51,152 bases of DNA from Bacteroidota bacterium (GCA_016711505.1 JADJSV010000012.1:1-51152), one strand, 5' to 3'; shown: positions 27,737-37,555, counted from the stretch's first letter. The notes: a model not told the origin generated them from the letters alone. Made by a program: numbers and translations.

Positions 27737-28752
27737 ATGAAAATACTCGCCCTCCTGACCTATATTATGTTTGCACTCTTTGCCGTTAATTGTGGGCAAA
27801 TGCAAAATCAATTGAAGACATCCTCATTGAAGGAAGAAAAAACTGATTTGTATAGCCCGAAAAATACAGCTATAAAAACTGGTTTTGAAAATGGATTTCA
27901 ATAGTCCAGTTATTAAAAATTCCGATAGCATAAAAACCGCCTCAAAAGGAATTATACGTGCAATAGATATTGTATATTCAGATTATCCGGCCGGTTTTTC
28001 TTTTTCTAAATTGATAAAAGAACGATTAAAAAGTTTAGAAAAGATATGTCCTGAAATTTTTCTTGATCATAATATAAAATGGAGATTGATCCGCCAGTCT
28101 AGTGCTAAAACTGAAGAAACAGCAAGAAAATTATTTCATGGAATTGTGATCTCCTATCGTCCTGCTCAATGTTGTTTTGATTCTTTTCATCAAAAGTGGT
28201 GAATGGTCTCGGTGAAACAAAAATACAAAGAAAGGACTATTTCATCTTTTTTCAAAACCAGATACTGCAATTGTAACTCGTAAACCAACATGGAAGGATA
28301 TGCTAATTGTAGCTGATGTAACTGGAAGTATGTCGCCCTATACAGCACAACTTCTTGCCTGGCTGCAGCTGAATTCACTGGATGGTAAATTAAAGCAGTT
28401 TGTTGCCGAAGGATGAAAGGGGGAATCGGGCTTCAAAATATTGGAAGTGTGATGATTTCGAAGGTCCGCGGTGGCGGACAGAGAACGAGGATGCGCTCGG
28501 CGAATTAATTCATTGCCGACATTGGGCACCTATGCGCGTAGTTCACCCTTATAAAGTAAAACCGGTAAAAATAAGGTGTGGTGGTGGACACGGACTTGCT
28601 GTACTGGCGGATCTGTTCATACTATTGAAAATGATATTACAGATCTGTCAAAGTTAAATGAAGGTCAGCAAGTAAATATCGGAAGTTTTACCTATAGTAG
28701 GGGGAAGTTCGTTTCTGTCAAACGGCGCAAGTCAAAATCAAAAGTCAAATGA
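27737..28752 (+). pseudogene. Decayed von Willebrand A-like lipoprotein gene
   Basis: The start MKILALLTYIMFALFAVNC is a lipoprotein signal. After a frame change come LIKERLKSLEKICPEIF and LFHGIVISYRPAQ. Near 28290 is WKDMLIVADVTGSMSPYTAQ, a vWA first strand with the MIDAS DxTGS motif, and near 28515 a frame-broken IADxWAPMR. The gene closes TGGSVHTIENDITDLSKLNEGQQ, ending at 28752. These blocks occur in this order in a Bacteroidota vWA family. The stretch between about 28400 and 28510 is too short for the family by roughly 100 nt and unreadable in all frames. Besides at least five frame changes it has therefore lost sequence, so I call it a pseudogene. Confidence 0.6.
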
Positions 28753-28818
28753 ATCATTTGTCGGTTCGTTAAAGGCATGTGTTACCGAGTCGGGTTTTGC
28801 TTGTTTTTGACTCCCCAC

Positions 28819-29649
28819 CTATTTCCAAAAATCCACCTTCTCCAGATGAATCTTATTCTTAAAAAAGAAACGGGTACTTTCTTCGAAAGATTTTGTGAAG
28901 TCAGAAACATAAAAATGATGGACCGGATTTTTCTTTTTGCCTAAAAGATTGTTTTTCTTCAGAACTGCCTTAACGCTGTCGGCAACAACTCCGGCTGTGT
29001 CAATAATATTTACATCACCCTTGTAATATTCTTCAACTTCAGTTCTGATCAATGGATAATGAGTACATGCTAAAATCAGGGCATCGATCTTTGCAAGTTT
29101 TCTGCTCGACAAATAAGAAGCGATCACAGATCGTGAGATCTTATTATTAAAAAACCCTTCTTCGATCATTGGCGCCAGTAATGGTGTTGCGAGAGAAGCA
29201 ACTTCTTTTTTTGAAGCAGCTTTTATCTTCTTAGCATAGATATCACTCTTGATAGTTCCTTTTGTTCCGATCACGCCTACCTTGTGAATCGAATTTGTAT
29301 GTGTGACCAGATCAACGACCGGACTGATCACATCGACCACAGGGATCTTTCCGCCAACAAAGTCCTTTACTGTCTCATAGGCAATTGAACTTGCAGTGTT
29401 GCATGCAATGACGATCATTTTACAATTATTCTGCATTAAAAATTGTGCAATTCGGATCGAATAGTATTTTATAGAATCGGGTGACTTATCACCATACGGT
29501 AAATGGGCAGTATCCCCAAAATATACCAAAGATTCGTTTGGTAAAACTTTCTGTATTGCATTGGCAACTGTCAATCCGCCAATCCCTGAATCGAATACTC
29601 CTATTGGCTGTGATGAAAGATCAGTAGTCTTTTTTTTCTTTACCGGCAT
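28819..29649 (-). CDS. murI: Glutamate racemase
   Basis: MurI converts L-glutamate to D-glutamate for the peptidoglycan stem peptide, without a cofactor, in the cytoplasm. The 276-residue protein shows IGVFDSGIGGLTVANAI (substrate-binding Asp-Ser), VIACNTASSIA with catalytic Cys83, and LILACTHYPLI with catalytic Cys195. Length and order match the family. An N-terminal lysine-rich extension (MPVKKKKTTDLSSQ) precedes the fold. The neighbours are not cell-wall genes. Confidence 0.97.
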   Translation of the reverse strand: MPVKKKKTTDLSSQPIGVFDSGIGGLTVANAIQKVLPNESLVYFGDTAHLPYGDKSPDSIKYYSIRIAQFLMQNNCKMIVIACNTASSIAYETVKDFVGGKIPVVDVISPVVDLVTHTNSIHKVGVIGTKGTIKSDIYAKKIKAASKKEVASLATPLLAPMIEEGFFNNKISRSVIASYLSSRKLAKIDALILACTHYPLIRTEVEEYYKGDVNIIDTAGVVADSVKAVLKKNNLLGKKKNPVHHFYVSDFTKSFEESTRFFFKNKIHLEKVDFWK

Positions 29650-29750
29650 GGGGGCGAAATTAATAATTAATAAATGATAATGAATAATTAAAAATGAATA
29701 ATGAGCGAAGCACTCAGAGTACTTTGGATAGAACCTTTAATGGCATTTTA

Positions 29751-30686
29751 TTAATTGATTGGGATTACTTCATTCTTTTTGGTTGTAACTTCGAAGGGCA
29801 GATTTAATGCGATCAGATTGCAGAGTTCTTTGATCAGTTTTTTTCTGGGATAAGAGTCTACTGTGACTAATGAAATTTCCCTGACAGGCTTGGGATTTGC
29901 AAACTCGTGAAGCTTTGCTTTTTGTTTCGATGTCATGGTCAAGGTCGATAAGCGCGGCACGATCGTAATCCCTTCTAACTTGTCGACCAGTTGGATCAAT
30001 GTTTCAATACTTCCAGCTTCGTAGAGCAAATTGTTCTTTGTTCCTTCCATTTTTCTCAACTCACACAAATTAAAAACCTGATTCCGCATACAATGGCCTT
30101 CTTCCAGTAACCAAAGGTGATGCACATTCAATTCTCCCGGTAAAATATATTTTTTCCTTGACTGCAATTCATTTTTCGAGGCATATACGAAGAACTCTTC
30201 ATTGAAAAGCTTGTTTTCAGTTAAGCCATTTTCCAACAATGGTGTAGCCAAAAGCGCAGCATCAATTTCACGCCGCTTTAATTTAGGAATGATCTCTTCT
30301 GTGGTCATCTCCTTCATACGTACAGACAATAATGGATATTGATTGGTAAACTGTTTTATGAACAAAGGAATCAGATAGGGTGCTAAGGTCGGAATTACAG
30401 CAAGATGAAATTCGCCCGAAATTTCCCCCTGCAATTCTTTTGCATAACCTTTCATCCGGTTCAGTTCAGACAAAACTGATTTAGCATGAATAATCAGCTG
30501 CTCTCCCTCTTTTGTAGGTATAACAGGTTGTTTACTTCGGTCAAAGATCTTTACGCCAAGCTCTTCTTCCAGTTTTTGGATCATCATACTTAAAGTAGGC
30601 TGAGTTACAAAGCACTTTTCAGCGGCTTTTGCAAAATGACGGGTTGAGTCAACTGCAACAATATATTCAAGCTGGACCAGGTTCAT
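29751..30686 (-). CDS. oxyR: OxyR-type LysR hydrogen-peroxide sensor
   Basis: This LysR regulator of 311 residues starts with a winged helix-turn-helix (QLEYIVAVDSTRHFAKAAEK, TQPTLSMMIQKLEEELG). The effector domain carries EEGHCMRNQVFNLCEL, where Cys199 and Cys208 fall at exactly the residue numbers of the peroxide-sensing disulfide in E. coli OxyR. Oxidised OxyR activates catalase genes. Here katG is divergently transcribed 182 nt away, and an OxyR-type operator overlaps the oxyR start codon, which suggests autoregulation as well as control of katG. Confidence 0.95.
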   Translation of the reverse strand: MNLVQLEYIVAVDSTRHFAKAAEKCFVTQPTLSMMIQKLEEELGVKIFDRSKQPVIPTKEGEQLIIHAKSVLSELNRMKGYAKELQGEISGEFHLAVIPTLAPYLIPLFIKQFTNQYPLLSVRMKEMTTEEIIPKLKRREIDAALLATPLLENGLTENKLFNEEFFVYASKNELQSRKKYILPGELNVHHLWLLEEGHCMRNQVFNLCELRKMEGTKNNLLYEAGSIETLIQLVDKLEGITIVPRLSTLTMTSKQKAKLHEFANPKPVREISLVTVDSYPRKKLIKELCNLIALNLPFEVTTKKNEVIPIN

Positions 30687-30720
30687 AGATAGTATCTATA
30701 CAAAGATAGAAAATATCACT
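30685..30720. promoter_or_regulatory. Candidate OxyR operator
   Basis: Four spaced tetranucleotides resemble the OxyR tetramer site ATAG-N7-CTAT-N7-ATAG-N7-CTAT. ATAG lies at 30685-30688, CTAT at 30696-30699, ATAG at 30706-30709, and a degenerate CACT at 30717-30720. The middle gap is 6 rather than 7 nt, and the last half-site is weak. The first half-site overlaps the oxyR ATG. Confidence 0.6.
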
Positions 30721-30868
30721 TTCATTTATACATATAATAAGTCAATATTTGTGCTAAATATCATTTCAAAGTCGGAGACTTAAATGTAAATTGTCATCAG
30801 AATAATCGCCTGACAAAATTATTTTTATCACTAGAAATTAATCATTCCATTAAATAACTATCATAACT

Positions 30869-33109
30869 ATGAAAGAACAGGAAGACAACAAAACAACATT
30901 AGCTGATGTCAATACCAGTGAAGCGAAATGCCCTTTTCATGGCGGAGCTTTAAAAACAAGTGCAGGAGGTGGTACACGAAACCGCGACTGGTGGCCGAAC
31001 TTATTAAAGTTGAATATTCTCCGTCAGTATTCTTCTTTGTCAAATCCAATGGATGAAAAATTCAACTATGCTGAAGAATTCAAAAAACTGGATCTGAATG
31101 CTGTGAAAAAAGATATATTCAATGCTATGACGGATTCGAAAGAATGGTGGCCTGCAGATTATGGTCACTATGGTCCGTTCTTTATTCGTATGGCGTGGCA
31201 TAGTGCCGGAACATACCGGATTTCAGACGGACGAGGTGGAGCAGGATTTGGAATGCAGAGATTTTCTCCTCTCAACAGCTGGCCTGATAATGTTAATCTG
31301 GATAAAGCACGATTGCTTCTCTGGCCGATCAAACAGAAATATGGACAAAAAATTTCATGGGCAGATCTAATGATCCTTGCAGGAAATTGCGCATTGGAAT
31401 CGATGGGCTTTAAAACTTTTGGTTTCGGTGGCGGTCGTGAAGATGTATGGGAACCGGCAGAGGATGTATATTGGGGATCTGAAAGTGAATGGCTCGCAGA
31501 CAAGCGCCATACCGGTAGTCGTGATCTTGAAAATCCTTTAGCTGCTGTTCAAATGGGATTGATCTATGTAAATCCGGAAGGACCATTAGGTAACCCTGAT
31601 CCACTTGCTGCTGCAAAAGATATCCGCGAAACATTTGGTCGCATGGCAATGAATGATGAAGAAACTGTTGCTCTTATTGCGGGTGGACACACATTCGGAA
31701 AAACACATGGTGCTGCTGATCCGTCAAAATATGTGAGCAGAGAACCGGCGGGTGCAGGGATTGAAGAGCAAGGCCTGGGATGGAAAAATTCATTTGGTAC
31801 TGGACATGGAGTGCATACAATTTCAAGCGGACTTGAAGGTGCATGGACAACTACACCGACAAAATGGAGTAATAACTTTTTTGATAATCTCTTTAACTTC
31901 GAATGGGAATTGACAAAAAGTCCGGCAGGAGCTCAACAATGGAAACCAAAAGGTGGTGCAGGTGCAGGAACAGTTCCTGATGCACATGATCCATCATTAC
32001 GTCACGCTCCTACTATGCTCACGACAGATCTTTCTTTGAGACTGGATCCTATCTATGGACCGATCTCAAAACGCTTTCATGAAAACCCTGATCAGTTTGC
32101 TGATGCATTTGCACGTGCATGGTACAAACTTACGCATCGCGATATGGGCCCGATTGCCCGATACCTCGGTCCTGAAGTTCCGAAGGAGGAATTGATCTGG
32201 CAAGATCCGCTTCCTGCAGTGACATTTAAGTTAGTTGATGCAAAAGATATAGCTGATTTAAAAACAAAAATATTGAACTCAGGACTAAGCGTAGCTGAGC
32301 TTGTATCGACAGCATGGGCTTCAGCTTCTACTTTCCGTGGCTCTGATAAACGTGGCGGTGCCAATGGTGCACGCATTCGATTGGCTCCACAAAATAAATG
32401 GGAAGTAAATAATCCAACTCAGCTTGCAAAAGTTCTGAAGACACTTGAAGGAATTCAGTCTGCATTTAATACAGGCGGGAAAATGATATCGCTCGCAGAC
32501 CTGATAGTTCTTGCAGGTTGTGCTGCAGTTGAAAAAGCTGCAAAAAATGCCGGACACAATATAACCGTACCATTTTCTCCGGGAAGAACGGATGCATCTC
32601 AAGCTCAAACGGATGTTGAATCATTTGCCGTTCTTGAACCAAGTGCAGACGGATTCAGAAATTATTTTGAACCTAAACATACTGCATCTGCTGAAGAGAT
32701 GCTTGTTGACAAAGCACAATTGCTAACATTGACTGCACCTGAAATGACAGTTTTAATAGGCGGAATGCGTGTATTAAATACAAACTATGATGGATCAAAA
32801 AACGGAGTGTTCACAAAACAATCTGAATCACTTTCGAATGATTACTTCATAAATTTACTTGATCTAAACACAACCTGGAAAGCAACTTCTGATTCACAAA
32901 ATGTTTTTGAAGGCCGTGATCGTAAGACAGGTGAAGTAAAATGGACAGGTACCCGTGTTGACCTTATCTTCGGATCAAATTCTGAATTAAGAGCACTTGC
33001 AGAGGTATTTGCTTCTTCAGATGCGAAAGAAAAATTTGTGAAAGATTTTGTTGCTGCATGGAATAAGGTGATGAATCTGGATCGGTTCGATCTTATTCGT
33101 AATTCGTAA
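30869..33109 (+). CDS. katG: Catalase-peroxidase
   Basis: KatG is a bifunctional haem enzyme that breaks down hydrogen peroxide in the cytoplasm. It has 746 residues and both tandem peroxidase domains. Distal Arg107, Trp110 and His111 are in FIRMAWHSAGTYR. The family's Met-Tyr-Trp crosslink is complete, with Trp110, Tyr233 (GLIYVNPEGP) and Met259 (FGRMAM). The proximal haem ligand His274 is in AGGHTFGKTHG. The N-terminal segment CPFHGGALKTSAGGGTRNRDWWP is typical. It is the partner of the divergent oxyR and is followed by a strong bidirectional terminator. The last codons merge with a threefold TTCGTAAT repeat. Confidence 0.99.
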   Translation: MKEQEDNKTTLADVNTSEAKCPFHGGALKTSAGGGTRNRDWWPNLLKLNILRQYSSLSNPMDEKFNYAEEFKKLDLNAVKKDIFNAMTDSKEWWPADYGHYGPFFIRMAWHSAGTYRISDGRGGAGFGMQRFSPLNSWPDNVNLDKARLLLWPIKQKYGQKISWADLMILAGNCALESMGFKTFGFGGGREDVWEPAEDVYWGSESEWLADKRHTGSRDLENPLAAVQMGLIYVNPEGPLGNPDPLAAAKDIRETFGRMAMNDEETVALIAGGHTFGKTHGAADPSKYVSREPAGAGIEEQGLGWKNSFGTGHGVHTISSGLEGAWTTTPTKWSNNFFDNLFNFEWELTKSPAGAQQWKPKGGAGAGTVPDAHDPSLRHAPTMLTTDLSLRLDPIYGPISKRFHENPDQFADAFARAWYKLTHRDMGPIARYLGPEVPKEELIWQDPLPAVTFKLVDAKDIADLKTKILNSGLSVAELVSTAWASASTFRGSDKRGGANGARIRLAPQNKWEVNNPTQLAKVLKTLEGIQSAFNTGGKMISLADLIVLAGCAAVEKAAKNAGHNITVPFSPGRTDASQAQTDVESFAVLEPSADGFRNYFEPKHTASAEEMLVDKAQLLTLTAPEMTVLIGGMRVLNTNYDGSKNGVFTKQSESLSNDYFINLLDLNTTWKATSDSQNVFEGRDRKTGEVKWTGTRVDLIFGSNSELRALAEVFASSDAKEKFVKDFVAAWNKVMNLDRFDLIRNS

Positions 33110-33120
33110 TTCGTAATTCT

Positions 33121-33187
33121 AAGGTTAAAATAATGAAGGGGTTTAAGTGTTTTGACACTTTAAACCCCTTCATTATTTTAACCTTTT
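33121..33187. terminator. Bidirectional terminator between katG and zf-TFIIB gene
   Basis: Arms of about 30 nt (33121-33150 and 33155-33185) are reverse complements apart from one extra A, with a 4-nt loop (TTGA region). T runs lie on both outer sides. Just upstream, TTCGTAAT is repeated three times in tandem at 33096-33119. Confidence 0.9.
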
Positions 33188-33201
33188 TGAAACAACAACT
33201 G

Positions 33202-33459
33202 CTAAAAATCAAACAGGTCACCTAAAAAAGAATCGCGTTTCTTTTTTTTATAATCGTATTTTTTATCACCGATATAATTTTGGCCTTCGCGGGGTTCTGT
33301 CTTGAAAGGTTGGCCGGGTACGGCTTGTGTAGAACGATCAATGATCTTATCAAGTTCGCCCCTGTCGAGCCATACTCCGCGACATTCAGGACAATAATCA
33401 ATTTCAACTCCACTGCGATCTGTCATCACAAGGTTCACATTACAATTTGGACATTTCAT
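33202..33459 (-). CDS. TFIIB-type zinc-ribbon protein
   Basis: This protein of 85 residues begins MKCPNCNVNLVMTDRSGVEIDYCPEC, with CPxC and CPxCRGVWLDRGEL motifs that form a zinc ribbon of the zf-TFIIB family. The C-terminal half is basic and polar (KKYDYKKKKRDSFLGDLFDF). Proteins of this family are small, cytoplasmic and of unknown function. The convergent katG stop is about 90 nt away, across the terminator. Confidence 0.9.
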   Translation of the reverse strand: MKCPNCNVNLVMTDRSGVEIDYCPECRGVWLDRGELDKIIDRSTQAVPGQPFKTEPREGQNYIGDKKYDYKKKKRDSFLGDLFDF

Positions 33460-33579
33460 AATCTTGCGTTTATGTTTTAATTATTTAACAAAGATAAAAC
33501 AATTCAAAGATTCATTTGGAAGGCGCACAGCTACATTAAAATACTTTAACTTTTCATAAAAAGGAACACAAATTTCTCT

Positions 33580-34812
33580 TTAAAACAATCTTCCGGGAAA
33601 CAGCACTAATTGAATAAAATTAAATTCCAACTGATCAAATGAAAAGTTGTAGCCATCGTACATCTTTACATTCAGTTCAGGAAAATATCTAAGTGTGGTT
33701 CTCAGATAAAATGTCTGCAAGCGATTGGGACGAATATCCCAACCAAAAGTTATACCTGGCCTCATACCAATAAAGGAGTTTACAATGGAAAAATGATACT
33801 GATTCATTTCAGAAACTGTCAATTTTTCACTACTCAAAGCCCCGCCTGCAAAAAATGCAAAGCCATTAAAATCGAATAGAAATTTGTATGCTTCGAAAGT
33901 CAATGCTTTTCTTTTAGCAATTTGAGAAAAGCCGTAGGCATTAATTTCACTTTTAATGCTTCGATATATCAAATTAAATTGCAAGTCAGGTTTATGAAAA
34001 TAATATCCGATTCCGAATTCAGGAAAAACAGTTGACTTGTGATTATCAATGAACGGAAGAGAAAAAGTATTATGTTCTGAGGATTCTAAAAAAAATACTG
34101 AGGAAAATCCGGTTGAAAATACAAATCCATCTAACTTGTTTAATGAAGAAAGTGTATCCGTAAGCCATTTAGTTCGTCCTGATTGCCAGTCCCTTTCTGC
34201 GCTCAAACTTGTTTCAAACATTAATTTATAGCCAAGAGAAAACCAAAATTGATTAGTTCTGATTTTCATGGACGATGTAGTACTCACAAAATAATTTTCT
34301 GAATTATTAAGAATAAAACCGCATCCTAATTCTACTAACTGATTCTTCCTGCAATAATTTAATCCGGCCAAAACCGGATACTTAAAGCGCAAAGCAGTAG
34401 CTCCGTCATCCTGTTTAAATTGCGTACTTAGTAATGAAACTCCCAAGTATGGCCGGATCTTATTATGTTCTAATCGCCATGGAAAATACTTTGCTCCTGT
34501 TTCAACTCCTGTATTAAATTCACTTTTCTGAAGAGAGAATATTGGAACTGAAATATAAAAATCCGCTTGTCCCCAGAAATGAGTTCCGCCAATAATGAAT
34601 CGAAATTGAGAATGTTCTTTTAGTTTATAACTTTCTAATACCCCCAAGGTATTTATAAGGCCGGAATGCGTTCCACTTGCTGAAAAAGTTCTGAAGTCGA
34701 AACCCACATTTAACTGAGCAAATCGATGACGAGTCTTACCGCCTTCTACATAGGGCTGAGCTTTTGAATGAAGACTGAAAGAAATGGCGATCAGCAGGAA
34801 GACGCGATTCAT
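33580..34812 (-). CDS. Hypothetical outer-membrane beta-barrel protein
   Basis: The 410-residue protein has a signal peptide (MNRVFLLIAISFSLHSKA) and many amphipathic strands with aromatic belts, such as RFAQLNVGFDFRTFSASG, SQFRFIIGGTHFWGQADFYIS and a final strand FNFIQLVLFPGRLF ending in Phe, as usual for barrels handled by BAM. I do not recognise a named family. It starts 30 nt downstream of the four- to six-helix membrane protein gene on the same strand and may be cotranscribed with it. Confidence 0.6.
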   Translation of the reverse strand: MNRVFLLIAISFSLHSKAQPYVEGGKTRHRFAQLNVGFDFRTFSASGTHSGLINTLGVLESYKLKEHSQFRFIIGGTHFWGQADFYISVPIFSLQKSEFNTGVETGAKYFPWRLEHNKIRPYLGVSLLSTQFKQDDGATALRFKYPVLAGLNYCRKNQLVELGCGFILNNSENYFVSTTSSMKIRTNQFWFSLGYKLMFETSLSAERDWQSGRTKWLTDTLSSLNKLDGFVFSTGFSSVFFLESSEHNTFSLPFIDNHKSTVFPEFGIGYYFHKPDLQFNLIYRSIKSEINAYGFSQIAKRKALTFEAYKFLFDFNGFAFFAGGALSSEKLTVSEMNQYHFSIVNSFIGMRPGITFGWDIRPNRLQTFYLRTTLRYFPELNVKMYDGYNFSFDQLEFNFIQLVLFPGRLF

Positions 34813-34842
34813 GATAATATGTATAACGATCTTCTGTTTTAT

Positions 34843-35511
34843 TTATACCTGTACAACTTTCTTTACAGCAAACTTTCGACTCCATTTTATAATCAATGGA
34901 ACCAAAATCAATGAAGGCAGAAGCCATAAAAATACTGAAGGTAATTGTATAGGTAAATATTTTGCGTTGACAACTAAAAAAGCCGTCAGCGATGCAATGT
35001 ATCCACCGGTCATTCGTGAGATGTGCGCCAGCAACCAATAATTTTTAAAACGTGATCGACCTTTGTAATTTTTCAGGTCATCTATAACGAACTGCAGACC
35101 CAGTGCTCCAAAAACAACAAACACGATACCGAAATTATTCGCTCTTGTAATTAACCATACTCCGATTCCCAGAAGTAAGATTCCACTTAGAGTCATAAAT
35201 ATGGTCAGGAGCCAATCAGCGAATTGTGGCTTGCTTTCTGTTCCTTGCAGTGTCAATTTGATATATCTATTGCCTGTTCCAACCATATACATGGTGAAAC
35301 TCCCGACCATAAACATCAAATCATTCGGGTGAATCAGAGAAAGTCCAAGTGCGGAAAATCCCGCCAGCATCATACCGGCAACAAAAATTTTCCCAACCAA
35401 CCGGTGACGCTTACCTCCCTTTTTCATAATCAGATTTATACTGCCCGTAATTAGTCCCACAAAGCCACCGGCAACGTGAAGAATGAGTAGAATTGTAAAT
35501 AGTTTTTCCAT
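34843..35511 (-). CDS. DUF2306-like membrane protein
   Basis: This inner-membrane protein of 222 residues has about seven hydrophobic segments. The first runs FTILLILHVAGGFVGLITGSI, and then comes KKGGKRHRLVGKIFVAGM, a basic loop that fits DUF2306-type membrane proteins in which a histidine in the first helix and a His-Arg loop recur. Other segments are LLTIFMTLSGILLLGIGVWL and FVVFGALGLQFVIDDLKNY. It ends in a basic tail IIKWSRKFAVKKVVQV. Function is unknown. The family assignment is moderate because it rests on pattern, not alignment. Confidence 0.55.
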   Translation of the reverse strand: MEKLFTILLILHVAGGFVGLITGSINLIMKKGGKRHRLVGKIFVAGMMLAGFSALGLSLIHPNDLMFMVGSFTMYMVGTGNRYIKLTLQGTESKPQFADWLLTIFMTLSGILLLGIGVWLITRANNFGIVFVVFGALGLQFVIDDLKNYKGRSRFKNYWLLAHISRMTGGYIASLTAFLVVNAKYLPIQLPSVFLWLLPSLILVPLIIKWSRKFAVKKVVQV

Positions 35512-35673
35512 TTGAATTATAGTTTAACGAACCGGTTACTTCGATTCTGCAACAAAGAAATTGCATTAATCTCCGGATTACAAATTATAGTGACAGACAT
35601 CAAGACTTTGTGACCGGTAACACTTTCAGGGATTGATAACAAGGAAAAAAGCTGAATAACAAAGAAATTCAGA

Positions 35674-36519
35674 TCAAAGAGCGGCTTTTATCTGCGGGAC
35701 ATAGGCTCGGGAAACAGGAATTTCTTCGGCATCCGGTGCTTCAAACCGCAAACTAAGACCTTGGGCATTACCGGAAAAAGATTTTATTTTTTGAAGGTTC
35801 ACCAGGTAACTCCTGTGACATCGTTTGAAATGCGGAAAATCGGCAAGTGACTGCTCAACGGCCTTTAGGGTATTCCGAAGAATCACTTTTTTGTTGTTTA
35901 AGCAAACTTCCACATAGTTTTCTACAGCTTTTACATAAAGCAGATTATCGAGTTCTACACTGAGATCCTCCGATTTATTCTGAGAAGGAATTTTCACGAC
36001 TAGTTTTTCATTGACCTCTTGATGGGCTTGAATATTCTGATTCAGAGATTGCGCTTCCTGAAGAGCTGCTTTTAAACGGTTGTGATAAATTATAAATGTG
36101 CTGATCGTCACCGGAAAAACACCAATGAGTAAAGTAATTGCCTGAAAAACAAAAAATGCCCTGATCGAAAATCCCCAGAATCCCAATAGAACAGAATAGA
36201 TCCAGTTATTCATTCCGATAAATAAGAACATCCACAAAATATAAACAATGTTCTTTCCAACTGTCCACGATTTGAAGTTATACCATTTAGGAAAAATAAA
36301 AGTGAATGCTAAATTGCTCAACAGCATTGAAAAAGATGTAATAGCCCCATATCCCAGGATGTGAAGGAGCTTACTTTCACTTTTGTAACTGAGCAGTCCG
36401 AAAGGTTGAAAGATAGCAAGGAATAAAAAAACAAAAAGGCCGAACATAAAAGCCTGAATCAGTTTTTTCTTTTGTGATAAACTGAAAGGATATGGTTGAT
36501 TGAGAAGTTGTAGAGTCAC
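35674..36519 (-). CDS. Membrane-anchored LytTR-domain transcription regulator
   Basis: The protein has 281 residues. Residues about 20-155 contain four transmembrane segments (AFMFGLFVFLFLAIFQPFG, ITSFSMLLSNLAFTFIF, IVYILWMFLFIGMNNWIY, AFFVFQAITLLIGVFPVT). A short coiled-coil-like stretch follows (LKAALQEAQSLNQNIQAH), then a LytTR DNA-binding domain (DNLLYVKAVENYVEVCLNN, ILRNTLKAVEQSLADFPHFKRCHRSYLVNLQKI). This is the 4TM-LytTR arrangement, common in Bacteroidota, in which the membrane part replaces a response-regulator receiver. Target genes are unknown; the neighbouring alpha/beta hydrolase gene is 50 nt away on the same strand. Confidence 0.88.
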   Translation of the reverse strand: MTLQLLNQPYPFSLSQKKKLIQAFMFGLFVFLFLAIFQPFGLLSYKSESKLLHILGYGAITSFSMLLSNLAFTFIFPKWYNFKSWTVGKNIVYILWMFLFIGMNNWIYSVLLGFWGFSIRAFFVFQAITLLIGVFPVTISTFIIYHNRLKAALQEAQSLNQNIQAHQEVNEKLVVKIPSQNKSEDLSVELDNLLYVKAVENYVEVCLNNKKVILRNTLKAVEQSLADFPHFKRCHRSYLVNLQKIKSFSGNAQGLSLRFEAPDAEEIPVSRAYVPQIKAAL

Positions 36520-36568
36520 TTGATATAACCTGTATTGATCTAAGTGGCTAATATACGAGTTGTAAAGT

Positions 36569-37444
36569 TTAATCCAGAAAGTTATTGATCATTTCAACTG
36601 TTGTCCTGATCTTCGTTGTATCTTGAGGAGTTGTCAATTCGCCAATATATTCCCCATGTCCACCCGGAATAATTTCAAGCTGCGAATTTGAGATAAGTTT
36701 ATGCATTTCATTTGCATGTTCAGGAGTTGTCACATCTTTATCTCCGATAATAATCAATGCAGGAACTTTTATCGATCTTATTTGCTCATCTGTGATATCG
36801 GGAAATGATTGCATTCTTGCTACGTCGCGTTCGTACATTCGGTGAAGTGCGTTTGTATCCGGATTGATCTTTAGAAATGCGTCTTTGTACGGTTGCGGCA
36901 TCCCTGCAAAAGTAGGATTGGCCATCATTTCCCAAAACCAATCTGGCGCACCGGATTTCTTATAAAAAGTAGAAGCCACAATTATTTTATTAGTCAACTC
37001 CGGATGCCTTATTGCAAATTGAAGCGTTGTGCTTGCCCCATTGCTGAATCCAAAAATATTTGCTTTGTCGATTTTTAAATACTTCAAAAGTTCTGCAATG
37101 TCATCTGCATCTTTTTCAAAACTCAATGGCCTATCAATATCAGCTGTGTGTCCATGCGCTTGCATTTCAACTGCAATCACCTTATTATTTTCAGCTAATT
37201 TGTTCAACACTTTGCCATATGTAGTTTGAATGGTTGAACCACCACCATGAATAAGGACTAATGGAGTTCCCTCCCCATGAATTTCAAAATACATATTCAG
37301 ACCATTAACAGGAGCATATCCTGTAAGATTGCCATCATTACTTTCTGTGGATAAATATTCAACACTCATATTATTCTTTTGTGAATTTGCATAGCCTGAT
37401 AAAATCAATGCCGTAAGAAATATTTTGACCGATCGAATTATCAT
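36569..37444 (-). CDS. Secreted alpha/beta hydrolase
   Basis: This protein of 291 residues has an N-terminal signal (KIFLTALILSGYANS). All catalytic positions of the alpha/beta hydrolase family are present: LVLIHGGGSTIQTTYGK (oxyanion region), nucleophile Ser in FGFSNGASTTL, Asp in IIGDKDVTTPEHANEM and His in IIPGGHGEYIG. It is probably exported to the periplasm. The cap region (WFWEMMANPTFAGMPQPYK) is short. The substrate is not evident. It contrasts with the nucleophile-less relative at 17374. Confidence 0.9.
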   Translation of the reverse strand: MIIRSVKIFLTALILSGYANSQKNNMSVEYLSTESNDGNLTGYAPVNGLNMYFEIHGEGTPLVLIHGGGSTIQTTYGKVLNKLAENNKVIAVEMQAHGHTADIDRPLSFEKDADDIAELLKYLKIDKANIFGFSNGASTTLQFAIRHPELTNKIIVASTFYKKSGAPDWFWEMMANPTFAGMPQPYKDAFLKINPDTNALHRMYERDVARMQSFPDITDEQIRSIKVPALIIIGDKDVTTPEHANEMHKLISNSQLEIIPGGHGEYIGELTTPQDTTKIRTTVEMINNFLD

Positions 37445-37555
37445 TTATAAAATCCTCTTATACAGAATTAATTTTTTATGAGTTATTGATAATTAAATAA
37501 AATGATAAAAAATTAAAAAGTAACATTCTTAGCCAAAGTCTTGAATCGAACTCCG

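Noticed and set aside
31168..32608. Long minus-strand frames inside katG
   Set aside because: They are antisense shadows of a well-supported catalase-peroxidase with all catalytic residues.
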